A DNA stretch of 64,000 bases, from assembly GCF_000004195.4 (NCBI RefSeq), contig NC_030679.2, forward strand, positions 30,369,712 through 30,433,711. The letters are read 5' to 3'. This DNA comes from Xenopus tropicalis (lineage: Eukaryota; Chordata; Amphibia; Anura; Pipidae). Within the stretch, counting starts at the first letter, position 1, and each line of letters starts with the position of its first letter. Below, piece after piece: positions 1 through 10,212 of this stretch. The translations under genes were made by a program, and so were the position numbers. The notes beneath the pieces are model-generated. The model made no database searches, was not told the origin of the DNA, and saw only the letters and a list, made by a program, of their open reading frames with translations.

Positions 1-124
1 TAATAATAGATAAACACAAAGTATAACAATAAATACAAATAAATACAAGATACAGTTGCAATAATTTAAGAATCAAAGATACAAGAGGATGGAGGTCCCT
101 TCCCTGTAGAGCTTACAATCTAGA
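1..124. repeat. SINE/LINE-tail-like interspersed repeat fragment
   Basis: AT-rich stretch ending in the phrase GGAGGTCCCTTCCCTGTAGAGCTTACAATCT. The same phrase, diverged, closes the block at 12490-12660 (GAGTCCCTGCCCCATAGAGCTTACC) and resembles the block at 44237-44380. Shared wording at three loci marks a dispersed repeat. The family is not identified, and the left side is cut by the window edge. Confidence 0.4.
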
Positions 125-1583
125 TAGTCTTACACTATGGTCTATCTAATATTATACAGAGCTCAAGAAAATAACATTTTGATATATATAACTCTGGTGG
201 TAAGTACTGGTGTTGCTTATATTATTTGTATATCCACAAACATCAATATTTTACACATAAAGTATAGAGATTTGTATAAATATCTTCTATTAATTTTATC
301 CTGGATTCTGAATGGAAATCAAAGGAAGGTGGAATAAAGAAAATATAAATGTAACAAACAACACATAGATCATATGAAAAAAATATATTACTACTGGCCT
401 GATTAATTATTTTCATTTACTCCTAACCACATTTGATCACACGGCTGACAGCATGAGAATGTTCATTATTGAAAACCATTAAATAGCTTTCAAAACTTGA
501 ATAAGACAATCCCTTAGAGTGAATGTTAAACAGGAGCCTACTCATAAATAAGCAATATATATACAGCAGAACTATCCAATTTTTACCGTTACATGTAAAA
601 GTCAAAAGGCAGACCTATGACATGATATCATGCTTAAAAGACTTTCCTACTCTGCAAGTGAAATCATTAATAAAAGCATCCTGGAAATCGATGGTTGCAG
701 ATGCATAAAAATAAATATTTCAGAGATTATTCCTTATAGTCTAACACGGGGTAAACTCTTGGGTAAACTGCTTTCTTTCATTAGTTACGAGCATGTATGT
801 TGAAAGCTTTCAAAACCAAGTTGGTTCTTAGAATACTCAGTAATGGTCAGTGGTGTACCATTATGGACCCGGGCCCACCCTACAAAATCCCCCCTGTGCA
901 ATATCACGAGTGATCCACAATTGTGCCACTGGCCTTATGCCCAACATGTTGGAGGGACAGGCAGCCAGTTAAAGACTTATTAGACTAAACATTGGTCAAC
1001 CCAGCCCTGCCCTACCCCCAACGACAGTAACAGGCAGCACTGAATTATAAAATCTTTTCGGACCCTTTCCATACCAGCTTTCTCTGTAGTTATGCCATAT
1101 TGGTATTACCAGAATATAACAAACTCTGCTATTGTGCTTCCAGTGTTTTCTGATCTAGAATAGTAGTTAAGGATCTTTTGCCTTATAATGACCGCTGCTG
1201 GGTCTGAGAGTGTGCGTTATACTATTTGTGCTTTCTCTAGTGGAGCCAATGGTCTGAGATGAAAATATAATCTATCCTTAAAAAACATACATTGGTTTTA
1301 GAATAATGGGTAAAACCTTTACCTTGTGGATTAGGGTACTGCCATGCTCTGAGACAAGTTTCACATCTTTATAAGATATTGGTCTTTTTTGGTTGATGTA
1401 TCAACAATAGGGTTTATAATGCCTTATTGATATTCCCACCTAATATTATTATACCTTCAACAAATGCAGAAAACACTTTTTATAGTTGTGTCATAAAGCT
1501 AACAATGATTGTTTTTTGTTACAATAATGTTTCAATTTTCTCTTTTAGTAAAAGATATCTCCCTTCTTCATGTTCATGAAATG
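125..1583. other. No recognised feature; AT-rich unique-looking DNA
   Basis: No open frame here has protein-like composition or a recognisable motif, and no terminal inverted repeats were seen. Around 840-1010 there is a more GC-rich patch (CCCGGGCCCACCC) without identifiable content. Confidence 0.5.
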
Positions 1584-1852
1584 CAGAGTCGGAACTAGGG
1601 GTAGGCAGAAGAGGCAGCTGCCTAGGGCGCAATGATTGGGGGGCACCAGGCACGAGTCCACATTCCTTTGTCATTGCCCCTGCCGCTTGTCATTACACAG
1701 TGGGGGCAATGACCCATGGCATTGCACCCTCCCCCGGGAACTGCGGAACTGCGCATGCGCGCCAAAGCACATGTGAGGGGGGGGGAGGTGCCGGGCCGAG
1801 GAGGTGGTTGACCGGGTTGCCTAGAGCACCCGGTTGGCTTGACCCGCCCCTG
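1584..1852. mobile_element. GC-rich hAT-like MITE with degraded 8-bp target duplication
   Basis: Starts CAGAGTCGGAAC and ends CGGGTCAAG-type sequence closing in CGCCCCTG, so the ends are short imperfect inverted repeats beginning CAG, as in hAT transposons. The flanks ATGAAATG (1576-1583) and ATGAGAAG (1853-1860) agree at 6 of 8 positions, fitting an old 8-bp duplication. The interior is strikingly GC-rich against its AT-rich surroundings and contains CGCATGCGCG. No transposase remnant is visible. A related, reverse-oriented end sits at 51010-51183. Confidence 0.6.
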
Positions 1853-1860
1853 ATGAGAAG

Positions 1861-2454
1861 TCTATGGAAGTAAAGGGTAAGTCTTTATGGATGACTGCCA
1901 TAAGCCCCTTGGCTCTTTATTAATTGATTGTAGTACAATTTGGATTTCCATTTCATCTGTGCATTTACTCACTTGGTCCAATGTTCAGGGTGTTGTTCTT
2001 TGGAATATGCCAATTCAGGCACCATCTTGGGATATTTCTTCTTCTGTGGAACTCAAAAGGCTTCACGGTTTCAAAACAGCCATTATAAGTGCACTATGCT
2101 GGGATACCAGGAGATTAAATGGCTTTTCCAGATCCCAAGAAGAGGATCAAACAGGGGTCTCAAATACGAGACCCTACATCAAAGGCGATCGCTTAACTTC
2201 TAGGCCAAATCATTTGACTTGATCTTTCCCATAAAAACTGGAGTATCTCTGTTTGGGAATTCAGGTTGAGGTATTATTATCAGCAGGCCCTAATGCCTTG
2301 ACATCAAGCTCTAGTTTCAGATGTTTGTTAACTTGTTGTACACTATGAGGGTCCATCAAACATGCAGACCAATCCAACTGCTGACCAATACAGTAAGTGA
2401 GAATAGCCCTGTTCATTAAAGCCTACAATATAAATGAAAAGGGGTATGGTATCC
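1861..2454. other. Unidentified sequence with a 111-codon open frame
   Basis: A plus-strand frame (1887-2222) runs 111 codons and a second overlaps it in another frame. Neither shows a signal peptide, repeated domain or catalytic motif. The block could be a fragment of an old retroelement, but nothing specific supports that. It is not annotated as a gene. Confidence 0.25.
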
Positions 2455-2457
2455 AAG

Positions 2458-2868
2458 GGGGCTCATTTACTAACCATTGATTTTTTATTTTAAACGCAAT
2501 TCAAATTTTTTTGGAAAAGTCGAAGAGAAAAAATACTGTGACTTTTCAGAGATTTACTATATGTTTAAAGGTCCATTCCTTGAATTTTTTTCTTTAGTCT
2601 CGAAAACGTTACAGATTTTGCTGGGTTTTGTCTGAAAATCTGACCTTTTTGAATTGTCGCAGTGACAATTAAATAAACTTGGGATTTTTGTAGGGGCAAA
2701 ATTGGTTTTCCCGAAAACTGCAAGAAAACTCTAAAAATAGTTTTTTAGAGTTTTCTGGCAGCAACCTTTTTTTTTTTTTTTTTTAGTAAATATCATTCGG
2801 GAGAAGCAATTTAGTCGAATTTGAAAATTAAAAAATGAGAAATGATAGAGTTTTAGTAAATCTGCCCC
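2458..2868. mobile_element. PIF/Harbinger-like MITE
   Basis: Termini GGGGCTCATTTACTAA and TTTAGTAAATCTGCCCC are inverted repeats. They are flanked by AAG on both sides (2455-2457 and 2869-2871), consistent with a 3-bp target duplication. The interior is AT-rich with a long T run near 2767-2784. Compare the cleaner copy at 46433-46645, which has TAA duplications. Non-autonomous: no coding capacity. Confidence 0.6.
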
Positions 2869-2871
2869 AAG

Positions 2872-3699
2872 GTGTTGGATCCAGGAGTCAGCACTGTAAA
2901 ATAAGTAGCACTGATAATTGCACTTAGCAGCTGGCAGTGGCTATTACTGTAGTGTATCATAGTATATCGCAAAGGAATTCTAAGATAGATGAAGGGAAGC
3001 TTTGCTAAAGAAACACATTAGAACATTTAGAGGCTGAAAAATTGTGAAAAAGGAATTACAGAGAAGGAATGAAGCTCTAGTCTTAAATTTGTCTATGTAA
3101 AGAGTCGATGAGTAAGGTGTTGAGGAACAGATTCTCAGAAGAGCATAATAATGGCGATAGGCTGTAATCAATACGCAACAGAACTTTGAATTTTGTTGTT
3201 ATCCTGTCTGCTGATCTGTCATATTTTAGAAATATTCCATAGGTGAAAGGGACATGATTTAGTTACTGACTGACATGAGAAGTGAAGAAGAATGCAGAAT
3301 CAAAAATAATCCCAAGGTACCCATCTTGGTTGGGAAGTGGTGAGAGGGGATTTGATAACTGTAATAGAGATAACATTCTTCTTCTGCACAATTAAATAAG
3401 AGGGAGCTTTGATATTGTTTTCCACAGTATAGGATTTTTTATCTTGGGGATACAGAAACTGTGTAACAATAAAAGACCCCCCACCCTGACCCCCCAGCCC
3501 TGCCATATGAAAGCATACAGATAAACCAATGTCTACTAAGTATAAGCAGAGACATAGGCAGAAACAATGATCAAACTCAAGACCAAAGAGTAGCACAAGC
3601 AGCCTGGTGTTGGGGAAAACAAATAACGTCAGGTGAAAGGGCACCAGTGCCTTTCCTTGTTACCCCAAATGATCCTTCCACCGATCTTCACCATTATTT
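2872..3699. other. No recognised feature
   Basis: Mixed-composition sequence. A 114-codon minus-strand frame (3300-3644) is hydrophobic in parts but has no identifiable domain, start context or splice structure. Confidence 0.4.
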
Positions 3700-4345
3700 T
3701 TTGTAATTAAAAAAACACAAATACAAGAGTATTGTAGAAATGATACCTATATTAGCTAACAATAAAAATACATTGCAAGCTTTCGGAGCTCTAAGGCCCC
3801 TTCTTCAGGCAAAATACAAAGGAGAACTGGAATGGCACAACATTTATACTGTTAGATCAGAGAGAAGTGTTCAGAGCAATAAATTAGGAAGTTACAGATA
3901 GATAGAGATAACTTGTGAAGATAATAAAAGTAATTAATGTTTGTTAGGATGGGTTGTAAATAGTCCAGGGGTCTGGATTCAGTCAGGTCAGATAGTGTGA
4001 CATGAAACCTGACCCCAAATTAAGGTCCTGACAATGTGTTGAATAACTCTATACATTTGAATTCATAGATCTTCCTTTCTCGTTCCATTTCAAAGTTTCC
4101 TTTTAGAATTAACACCTTCATGTCCTGAAGCCTGTGGTCCTGATTGCAGAAGTGTTGTCCCACTGGTGTATAAAATGTTTTGGTCTTGATCTCATGTCTT
4201 TGATGGTTCATCCTTGTGCATAGTTTTTGCCCTGTTTTGTTAACTCAGTTACCTCTATACACCTTTATCCCTTCGTGTCTTTAAACTGCAGCTTTTTTCT
4301 CTCCTAGTGAGGTTTCAACCTTTCAGCACCTATGCCTACACTTCC
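3700..4345 (-). mobile_element. Penelope-like element (Neptune-type) 3' end with GIY-YIG remnant
   Basis: On the minus strand the sequence encodes the C-terminal part of a Penelope-like retroelement, then its 3' untranslated end. The frame ending at 4020 reads TGQKLCTRMNHQRHEIKT, then PVGQHFC and DMKVLILKGNF, then ERERKIYEFKCIELFNTL. This order (a TGQKL..R.N.H core, then a conserved histidine, then the ERKxxEexxIxxFxTL tail) is that of the GIY-YIG endonuclease fused to Penelope/Neptune reverse transcriptase. Downstream, the phrase GCCTGAAGAAGGGGCC followed by GAGCTCCGAAAGCTTGCAAT is typical of this element's 3' region. The reverse transcriptase itself is absent, so this is a 5'-truncated copy. 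Confidence 0.8.
4020..4250 (-). pseudogene. Truncated GIY-YIG endonuclease domain of a Penelope-like element
   Basis: The readable domain begins near 4250 with KTGQKLCTR and continues to the stop at 4020-4022 (last residues LSGP). In intact elements this domain nicks target DNA for retrotransposition. Here the N-terminal GIY and YIG motifs are not readable, and no reverse transcriptase precedes it, so it cannot be functional. The 63-residue open frame starting at Met (4211) is only the tail of the domain, not an independent gene. Confidence 0.75.
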
Positions 4346-5029
4346 AGGGTAATATTTGAGATGTAATAAGGTTGCGGGTGCATATAAAAGTGTACTGATA
4401 ATATGAACTGTTTGTTTCTTCTGGGCTTTGGTTATGGTATGTTAAAGAATGTTCTTAATGCCATTGCATTCAATAAGTTGTATTTGTTGGTGTTACAATG
4501 GTTTATTTGCAAAAAAACACATGAGGTCCAAGCATCAAGTTTTTGCACTTTGCCCAGTAGGCACAGAGAGTAGTGCAAAGCCTTTCACTACTCTCAGCAT
4601 TCGGGGAATAGTGCTAAGAGCAGATTGCACCAGACGTGCTAAATTCAAGTGTGTATTTTGCAGTTCTGTGGCCCTTAGCATTCGTCACCCTTGTGCCTAG
4701 TCCTTGGTAACTGAAGCCTACAGTATTGAAGTACTGGCACCAAGGTCCCCATGTAACATCTCAGCAATTCTTTCTTAAAAGGGGCCACAAGTTATTACTG
4801 TAACTAGGGGAACATTGTTTTATACATGGTCTTGTCAGCCTTAAATAAACCTGTTTTCATTTCACTATTCATTTTCACTGCTCAGTGCAGAAGAAAAATG
4901 TAAAAACAAGCAAACGAAAAAACCTCTGTAAACAGAAATGTGCCCTCTTGGCACCTTGATTATACAGCATGCTGGTTTGCATATGGTATGTATGATTTAT
5001 GGCAACCTCTCTCTCCTTCTTCTCCTTAT
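4346..5029. other. No recognised feature
   Basis: A stretch near 4545-4690 has repeated wording around CACTACTCTCAGCATTCGGG and may be a fragment of an unidentified dispersed repeat. No frame is convincing. Confidence 0.3.
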
Positions 5030-5470
5030 TTTAAGATTTGTGTCTGGTTCTAGTTAATTTTGTAGACTTCTCCTTTGTTGATCATAATGTGCATTTAATA
5101 TGTGCAAATTAGTGGCAGAGTTAATGAGTGCAATGCCAGCTCTCTGCCCCTTTAGAGTGCTAAATAATGATTCCCGCACATATTGACAATGGTTTGGAAC
5201 TTCAAAATGTATTCCACTTAGCTTTGCAGTTCCATTTTTTCAAACTATAAATGTTTTCATTGCACTTAAAAATGTAATATTCTAAAAGCTGTTTTCTAAT
5301 GGATTTGGCGTAAATGAGATTCATTTCGCTGCTAGGAATCTCGCTGCTATAGAGTAATTGCGGCGTGCTGCAGCTCCTTCTGATTGACAGTTAATGGGTT
5401 AATGGTGGCAATGACTGGCAGATTTCTGGCTGGGAGGCAAGATAATCTTATAGAAAGTATTTTCATGCTT
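5030..5470. promoter_or_regulatory. Candidate conserved non-coding element with PBX-MEIS site
   Basis: This block has balanced, non-repetitive composition and no transposon termini. At 5381-5390 it contains TGATTGACAG, an exact match to the composite PBX-MEIS/PREP binding motif, followed by GTTAATGGGTTAATGG, which resembles homeodomain/HNF1-type half sites. TAAATAATGATTCCC and GAGTAATTG are further homeodomain-like cores. Such clustering is common in vertebrate developmental enhancers, but single motifs occur by chance. Only a cross-species alignment can decide. Confidence 0.25.
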
Positions 5471-6103
5471 AAAGGGAAATGCAAACGTGTTGATGGTGCA
5501 TATGATCAATACTTATGCTCTGCATCTCTAATGCTGGCCACAAATTGGCCTCATTGCACAATTCCCATATGATTGTTTGCTCAGTTTAACTACACACATG
5601 GATGGGGAAATTCCAATAATAAAATAGTTTGCACTGTATGAACAATTAAATTTATTGTAAAACGCAGAGGGAATTTTAGCCCCTGCCATTTTCTGCCAGC
5701 AGATGACCTCTCACATCATCATTCAGCTCTGTACACATCAGAAGTTAACCACTATGGTTTATTGTGCAAGCATAATAAACCTTTTATATGCAATTAGAAA
5801 GGATCTGTCATGGTTTAGTTTGGTGAGGCCTTAAATGATTTACTAGCTGAACAATGAAATGGTAGATTTGGTAGCACAATAGCCGTATTCCTATGCGAAA
5901 TGGTGAAATCAAGTGCAGTTTGCCTGATGCTACTTTTAGTTCCAGTCTGTATTTTGTATGGTGAGGGGAACCATTGATCAAATCTGCACAATTTTTAGGT
6001 GTGAAAAGTGTTTAATCTTCAGAAACACTTTAGGTTTGATAATGCTGCCCATACCTGTACAGAACTGACCATTGGAAATGGATATTAGCCCAATTTTGCT
6101 ACC
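5471..6103. other. No recognised feature
   Basis: AT-rich sequence without visible repeats or plausible coding frames. Confidence 0.5.
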
Positions 6104-6111
6104 CATTAGGT

Positions 6112-6415
6112 CAGGGGTCCCCAACCGCGGGCCACGGACCAGTACCGGGCCATGGGCGGCTTTCAAGTGGGCCACCTCGGTTCCTGCCCGGACTAAAAAT
6201 GGAGGTGGCGCACATATAAAGGCATGATATGATGCACCGTGCATTCAAAGTTACATGTCGCGCGTATAAAGACACACATCGAGGCACAGATAAAAGGCGC
6301 GCATAAACGTGCAAATGAACACTGTGCACGCGCACCCCCCCTCCCCCCCGCTGGTCCATGGAAAAAAATTTCAGCTTGCAGCCGGTCCGTGGTGAAAAAA
6401 AGTTGGGGATCCTTG
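6112..6415. mobile_element. hAT MITE, CAGGGGTCCCCAACC family, perfect TSD
   Basis: The left end CAGGGGTCCCCAACCGCGG and the right end AGTTGGGGATCCTTG are inverted repeats of the hAT (Charlie-like) kind. The 8-bp sequence CATTAGGT flanks both sides exactly (6104-6111 and 6416-6423). The 304-bp element is CpG-rich, with runs such as GTCGCGCGTATAAAG and GTGCACGCGC. It has no transposase, so it is non-autonomous. The perfect duplication suggests a fairly recent insertion. Confidence 0.85.
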
Positions 6416-6423
6416 CATTAGGT

Positions 6424-7601
6424 GAGACAGATTAGGTTGATCAGAGCATTTATGCCACAACGGAAATAGTAGATCATGATGAGCCTGTTGAGCTTACTTC
6501 ATTTTCATACCAATGTAGTCCTTAGCTTAAAGAAGACAAAAAATATTGTACATACAGTATATACTTTTATGCTTATGGATAGGCCTCCCTACGGTGTCCT
6601 AAAACTCACCAGTTTCATTAAAATAAAGAAGTACCAACTTATAGAATTTCTCATCAATTAACAACAGTTTTCGCTGGCTTGCCTTCCTTTGATGTCACAT
6701 GCGTCTGTGTGCAATACATTCTGAGCATTCACCTTCACCACTGACCAACAATGTGATGGTATGATAGCTATGGTGCGCAGGAACATGAAAAACATACAGT
6801 ATGTCATGAGCAGCTGAGCATTATCTTGCCCTTGGTGAGTGGGTGGATTCCCAAAGCAGAAGAAGGGTTGCCCAGTGGGTTCTAAGATAAAGAGCCATTT
6901 CAGATGTAGCTTTACCATGCTTTGCATTTCCTAAGTTCTTCAAGATCTTTTTATCTTGGCCTTTTCACTGTCTTATAGCATTTTGACAAGCTATGTTTTC
7001 CATTTTTGCTTCTCTAGGTTGGTTGCTTGGCTGATAGTTTGGCCAAAAAATACTGAAAAAGCCCGTATGTTTCAGTCCTAACCTCAGATCTAATAGGATA
7101 AGGTTACCAGATTATGGCATAGACTGGTGGACATGCCTAGAAAATCCAACTTCATTGAGCTTCGTTGGTTGTATTTATTGAAATGGCAATCAGTTACAAT
7201 AGGTTAAGCCCAAATACTTGCATTTGTTAAACATGTCCCTAATTTTTCTAATGATCTGGTAACCTTACACTGGGAAGGTAAAAATGAGAAAATTGTTCTT
7301 CAGTGCAAATATTAGCTACGTATGGCATATGAAGACTGCAAGGGGCATGAAGACTCCAAGGTAAAGACAGAATTTTCAGCTCAAGTTGGGAATTAAAGAA
7401 CAGACAAGGTCTAGAAAGACAGAAGTGTCCTACCAAGAGGTTTGCACTGATGGTCCAATGCCAGTAATAAGCTATATATGCCACGATACAACACAAGAAT
7501 ATGACCTGGAGTGATTCAACATGCAACCAGCATGTACTGGGAGCATTAATGAGCAAATTCTCCCACTATGATAATTATTGGTCTGTACCTATATCAGAAT
7601 C
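6424..7601. other. No recognised feature
   Basis: Ordinary AT-rich DNA. Short frames on both strands carry no motif. Nothing resembles transposon termini. Confidence 0.45.
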
Positions 7602-7672
7602 CTTCATCACATTTCGCATAATGCTGAATGCCATCATGCTTTTCGTTCACAAAACACAGAAAGAAATCACGA

Positions 7673-7773
7673 GCGCTCGGTCTAACCCACGTAGTAGCGT
7701 TGACCAGCTGCTAGAAACACACTATTGTGCCAGTGCTCGGTCTAACCCACAATCTGGAGTTGACCAGCTGCTA
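7673..7773 (+). repeat. Two-copy tandem duplication, 60-bp period
   Basis: GTGCTCGGTCTAACCCAC...GTTGACCAGCTGCTA occurs at about 7673-7713 and again at 7733-7773. The copies are well matched at both ends and diverged in the middle. It lies inside the left part of the fold-back element. Confidence 0.7.
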
Positions 7774-8100
7774 TAAATGATAAAAAGCCATTAATTATAC
7801 ACAAAGAGAAAGAAAGATTGCCAGCGCTTAGTTTGCCTTTAAAAATAATTTTTACAAAAAATGAGGTGTTAGTACCACACTTTGGCCAAAATATGTAAGC
7901 TCACGTGCCACGTCAAGGCCCTCATTGTACGTGAGTCCTACACTGTCTAATGACTTTGAGTCTGTGATGCAATTAAAATAAAGTCCCCCAGCAAACAATG
8001 TGACTGAGTAGTAAGACCCTGTTGCTAATGACTCAAAGTCATTAGACAGTGTAGGACTCACGTACAATGAGGGCCTTGACGTGGCACGTGAGCTTACATA

Positions 8101-8192
8101 TTTTGGCCAAAGTGTGGTACTAACACCTCATTTTTTGTAAAAATTATTTTGGCCAAAGTGTGGTACTAACACCTCATTTTTTGTAAAAATTA
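8101..8192 (+). repeat. Exact 46-bp tandem duplication in fold-back arm
   Basis: The 46 bp starting TTTTGGCCAAAGTGTGGTAC at 8101 are repeated immediately from 8147. The left arm of the palindrome holds only one copy, so the duplication arose in the right arm after the palindrome formed. Confidence 0.85.
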
Positions 8193-8235
8193 TTTTTAAA
8201 GGCAAACTAAGCACTGGCAATCTTTCTTTCTCTTT

Positions 8236-8315
8236 ATGCTTTTCGTTCAGATGTCTTCTAGGGTTCTGTTAGCAATGGCTAACAGAACCCTAGAAGACAT
8301 CTGAAACAAAAGCAT
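8236..8315. repeat. Near-perfect 80-bp hairpin
   Basis: Stem ATGCTTTTCGTTCAGATGTC...GGGTTCTGTTAGC pairs with GCTAACAGAACCC...GACATCTGAAACAAAAGCAT around a loop of about four bases. Mismatches occur only near the CGTTC/GAAAC part. Confidence 0.85.
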
Positions 8316-8349
8316 GATGGCATTCAGCATTATGGGAAATATGATGAAG

Positions 8350-9008
8350 CTAAATTTAAATGTAGCATTTTTAATTATAAAGTTCCAGTGTCCACAGTGA
8401 ACACATTAGTATAAGCAAAGTGTCCAGTCTCACAAGCCCTCAGCATAGGGAGTTAAAGAAAAAGAAAACAAATTCTGGCTGAAACAAAGTGACCTGAACA
8501 CAAACAGATTTGTAACAAATGATAGTCTTTATGACTGTAAGGCACTGTAAGTAAAGCCAACAATGGAAATCTTACTCGTTTTAGAGTAATGGGCAGGGAA
8601 CTGAAAGTGACTTGTGAAATTGAAAAGCCTTTTACCATCTCTGGTATACCGTACACAGGCATTTAAAATCCTTCCAAATGCCACTGTGTTTATTCTGCAG
8701 TTCATTACACAGCAAAAAGGGATCCTTGATCCCCAAAGACCCGTACACTTATGTTTAAAGAAAGTTACTTGTATACATAAATGGGTTCTCTCCTATGCTG
8801 GCACTTTTCTGCATGTAAAGGGGTACTTGTGTCTATTCTATGTTTTAGCTCAATAGTGCTTAACAGTGCTACATATCTGAATCATCAAAACCCTAGCAGA
8901 AAAGGTAACGTTATGGAACTTGCAGTAAATATAGTGGAATTAGCTGAGAAATAGTACAGCTTCAACAGCTACAGCTTCTAACTGCATAAAAAAGTATGGC
9001 AAAACTGC
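8350..9008. other. No recognised feature
   Basis: Unique-looking AT-rich DNA. A minus-strand frame at 8453-8662 and a plus-strand frame at 8614-8856 overlap and show no family features. Confidence 0.4.
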
Positions 9009-9019
9009 TGCCAAAATTG

Positions 9020-9020
9020 A

Positions 9021-9097
<77 letters not shown>

Positions 9098-9098
9098 A
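9020..9098 (+). repeat. Compound microsatellite (TGTC)n(TATC)n
   Basis: About ten TGTC units (to 9061) switch directly to about nine TATC units (to 9098), then degenerate TCAATC/TATC. The repeated Val-Cys-Leu-Ser and Ile-Tyr-Leu-Ser translation is a by-product of the repeat, not a protein. Confidence 0.95.
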
Positions 9099-9307
9099 GT
9101 CAATCTATTATCTATCCATCTCATATTGCTTTAGGTATATCTTCATATTTTTCCTTCAACATCAGATGTTTATCACTACTGTATCTACAGCTGCCTGGTA
9201 GTAATAAAGAAGAAGAAAAAGTTAATAACAGAAGCAAATAGAGCATCTAAGCAGCAACAAATAAAAATTCTGTTTAGCTACTTGGACAAATCACAGCACA
9301 CTGACTG

Positions 9308-9528
9308 AAGGTAGCCATACATAGGCAGATTTCACATGCCGATTTGGGTCCTTCAGACCAATTCAGCAGTTGTCTGCCCATGTATGGGCACACTTGATGG
9401 GTGTACGGATCAGGGACTGCATTGGCTTGTTGATGTGGTCCAATGGCCCATATAACCGCCATTTTAATTCAATTGTTTGGCCCTAGGGCCACCAAACAAG
9501 CAGATCTTACTGTGCATGGCCACCTTTA
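9308..9528. mobile_element. MITE with AGGTGGCCATAC-type ends
   Basis: Left end AAGGTAGCCATACATAGGCAGAT and right end TGCATGGCCACCTTTA are inverted repeats. CCGATTTGGGTC and similar interior phrases fit a Xenopus repeat whose ends read TTAAAGGTGGCCATACA. A TTAA duplication is expected, but both flanks are mutated (CTGA and TTAG). One-sided relatives may be present at 44014 and 44951. Confidence 0.55.
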
Positions 9529-9573
9529 GTCACCTCCTCTGAATCACTAATATATTCATTAAATAAGTCTTAA

Positions 9574-9690
9574 AGCAGTGGATGTCAAACCTTTTTATTT
9601 CATGACCTCCTTGAAGGTCCAATTTTTGCCCAGGGTTACGTGTACCTTTGTCAGGACCCCCTTTTATCGGTTACCAGCCATAGTTCCAAG
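9574..9690. mobile_element. Degraded hAT-like fragment
   Basis: CAGTGGATGTCAAACCTTTTTATTTCATGACC resembles the left end of vertebrate hAT elements (CAGTGGTTCTCAAACCTTTTT), followed by a coherent stretch up to AGGACCCCC. No matching right end or target duplication was found. Confidence 0.35.
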
Positions 9691-9699
9691 AATATCTAG

Positions 9700-10134
9700 A
9701 GCAGCAAATATAGTATATACCTGTATTCATCCAAATCTTACCGTAACTGGTCTGTAAGCTGTACTTCCATGTGTAACAAATTATTACCCTAACTTGCTTT
9801 CTGTCTAAGTTTCCTCTGCCACTGCTCCAAGCCCAAGGGCTAAACCCAATGTTTTAGAAAATTCTGCACCCTCAGCTCTCCAAATCTCTAATTACAGATG
9901 CTAGAAGAGTGTCCAATGAGTAATCCTTACTAGTGCTACATCAGTCATCTTGTTGCCATAATAAAACTGCAGAAGAGTGGATATAGTGCTGCTTACTGCC
10001 TTTGGCTAGAATTATATGAGATCAAGAGGAGAGCAGCCAGGATTCCCACTGGAGGAGTTTCTTGCATAAATTGGCATGCTGGTCCTGGGGGCTCTGATAC
10101 ATATTTGGAATGCAGTGTTGTTTTTACAATCTGT
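9700..10134. other. No recognised feature
   Basis: Unremarkable sequence with no frame or repeat that can be supported. Confidence 0.4.
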
Positions 10135-10135
10135 A

Positions 10136-10212
10136 GTTGCTGGACTACACTTCCCATCATGCTTTAACCCTTAATAATATGTTATAGAATGCTGGTGGTA
10201 TAGTCCAGCAAC
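10136..10212. mobile_element. Short hairpin MITE-like repeat
   Basis: GTTGCTGGACTACACTTCCC...ATCATGCT is inverted as GAATGCTGGTGGTATAGTCCAGCAAC, making a 77-bp hairpin. The phrase GTTGCTGGACTACA-CTCCCATCATGC is widespread in vertebrate DNA transposon remnants. The target duplication is unclear. Confidence 0.5.

Larger units (their letters stand above)
7602..8349. mobile_element. Nested fold-back element
   Basis: Three sets of inverted repeats are nested here. The outer arms 7602-7650 and 8303-8349 pair around CATCATGCTTTTCGTTCA. The middle arms 7803-7965 and 8033-8235 pair for about 160 bp through TGAGGTGTTAGTACCACAC, with the right arm lengthened by a tandem duplication. The third is a compact hairpin, 8236-8315, whose stem tips repeat the outer motif ATGCTTTTCGTTCA. 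A 60-bp-period duplication lies between outer and middle left arms. No coding capacity. This fits a fold-back transposon or MITE enlarged by internal rearrangement; the family is not recognised. Confidence 0.7.

Noticed and set aside
1887..2222. 111-codon plus-strand frame as a gene
   Set aside because: No recognisable domain, start context or splice sites, and an overlapping frame of similar length exists.
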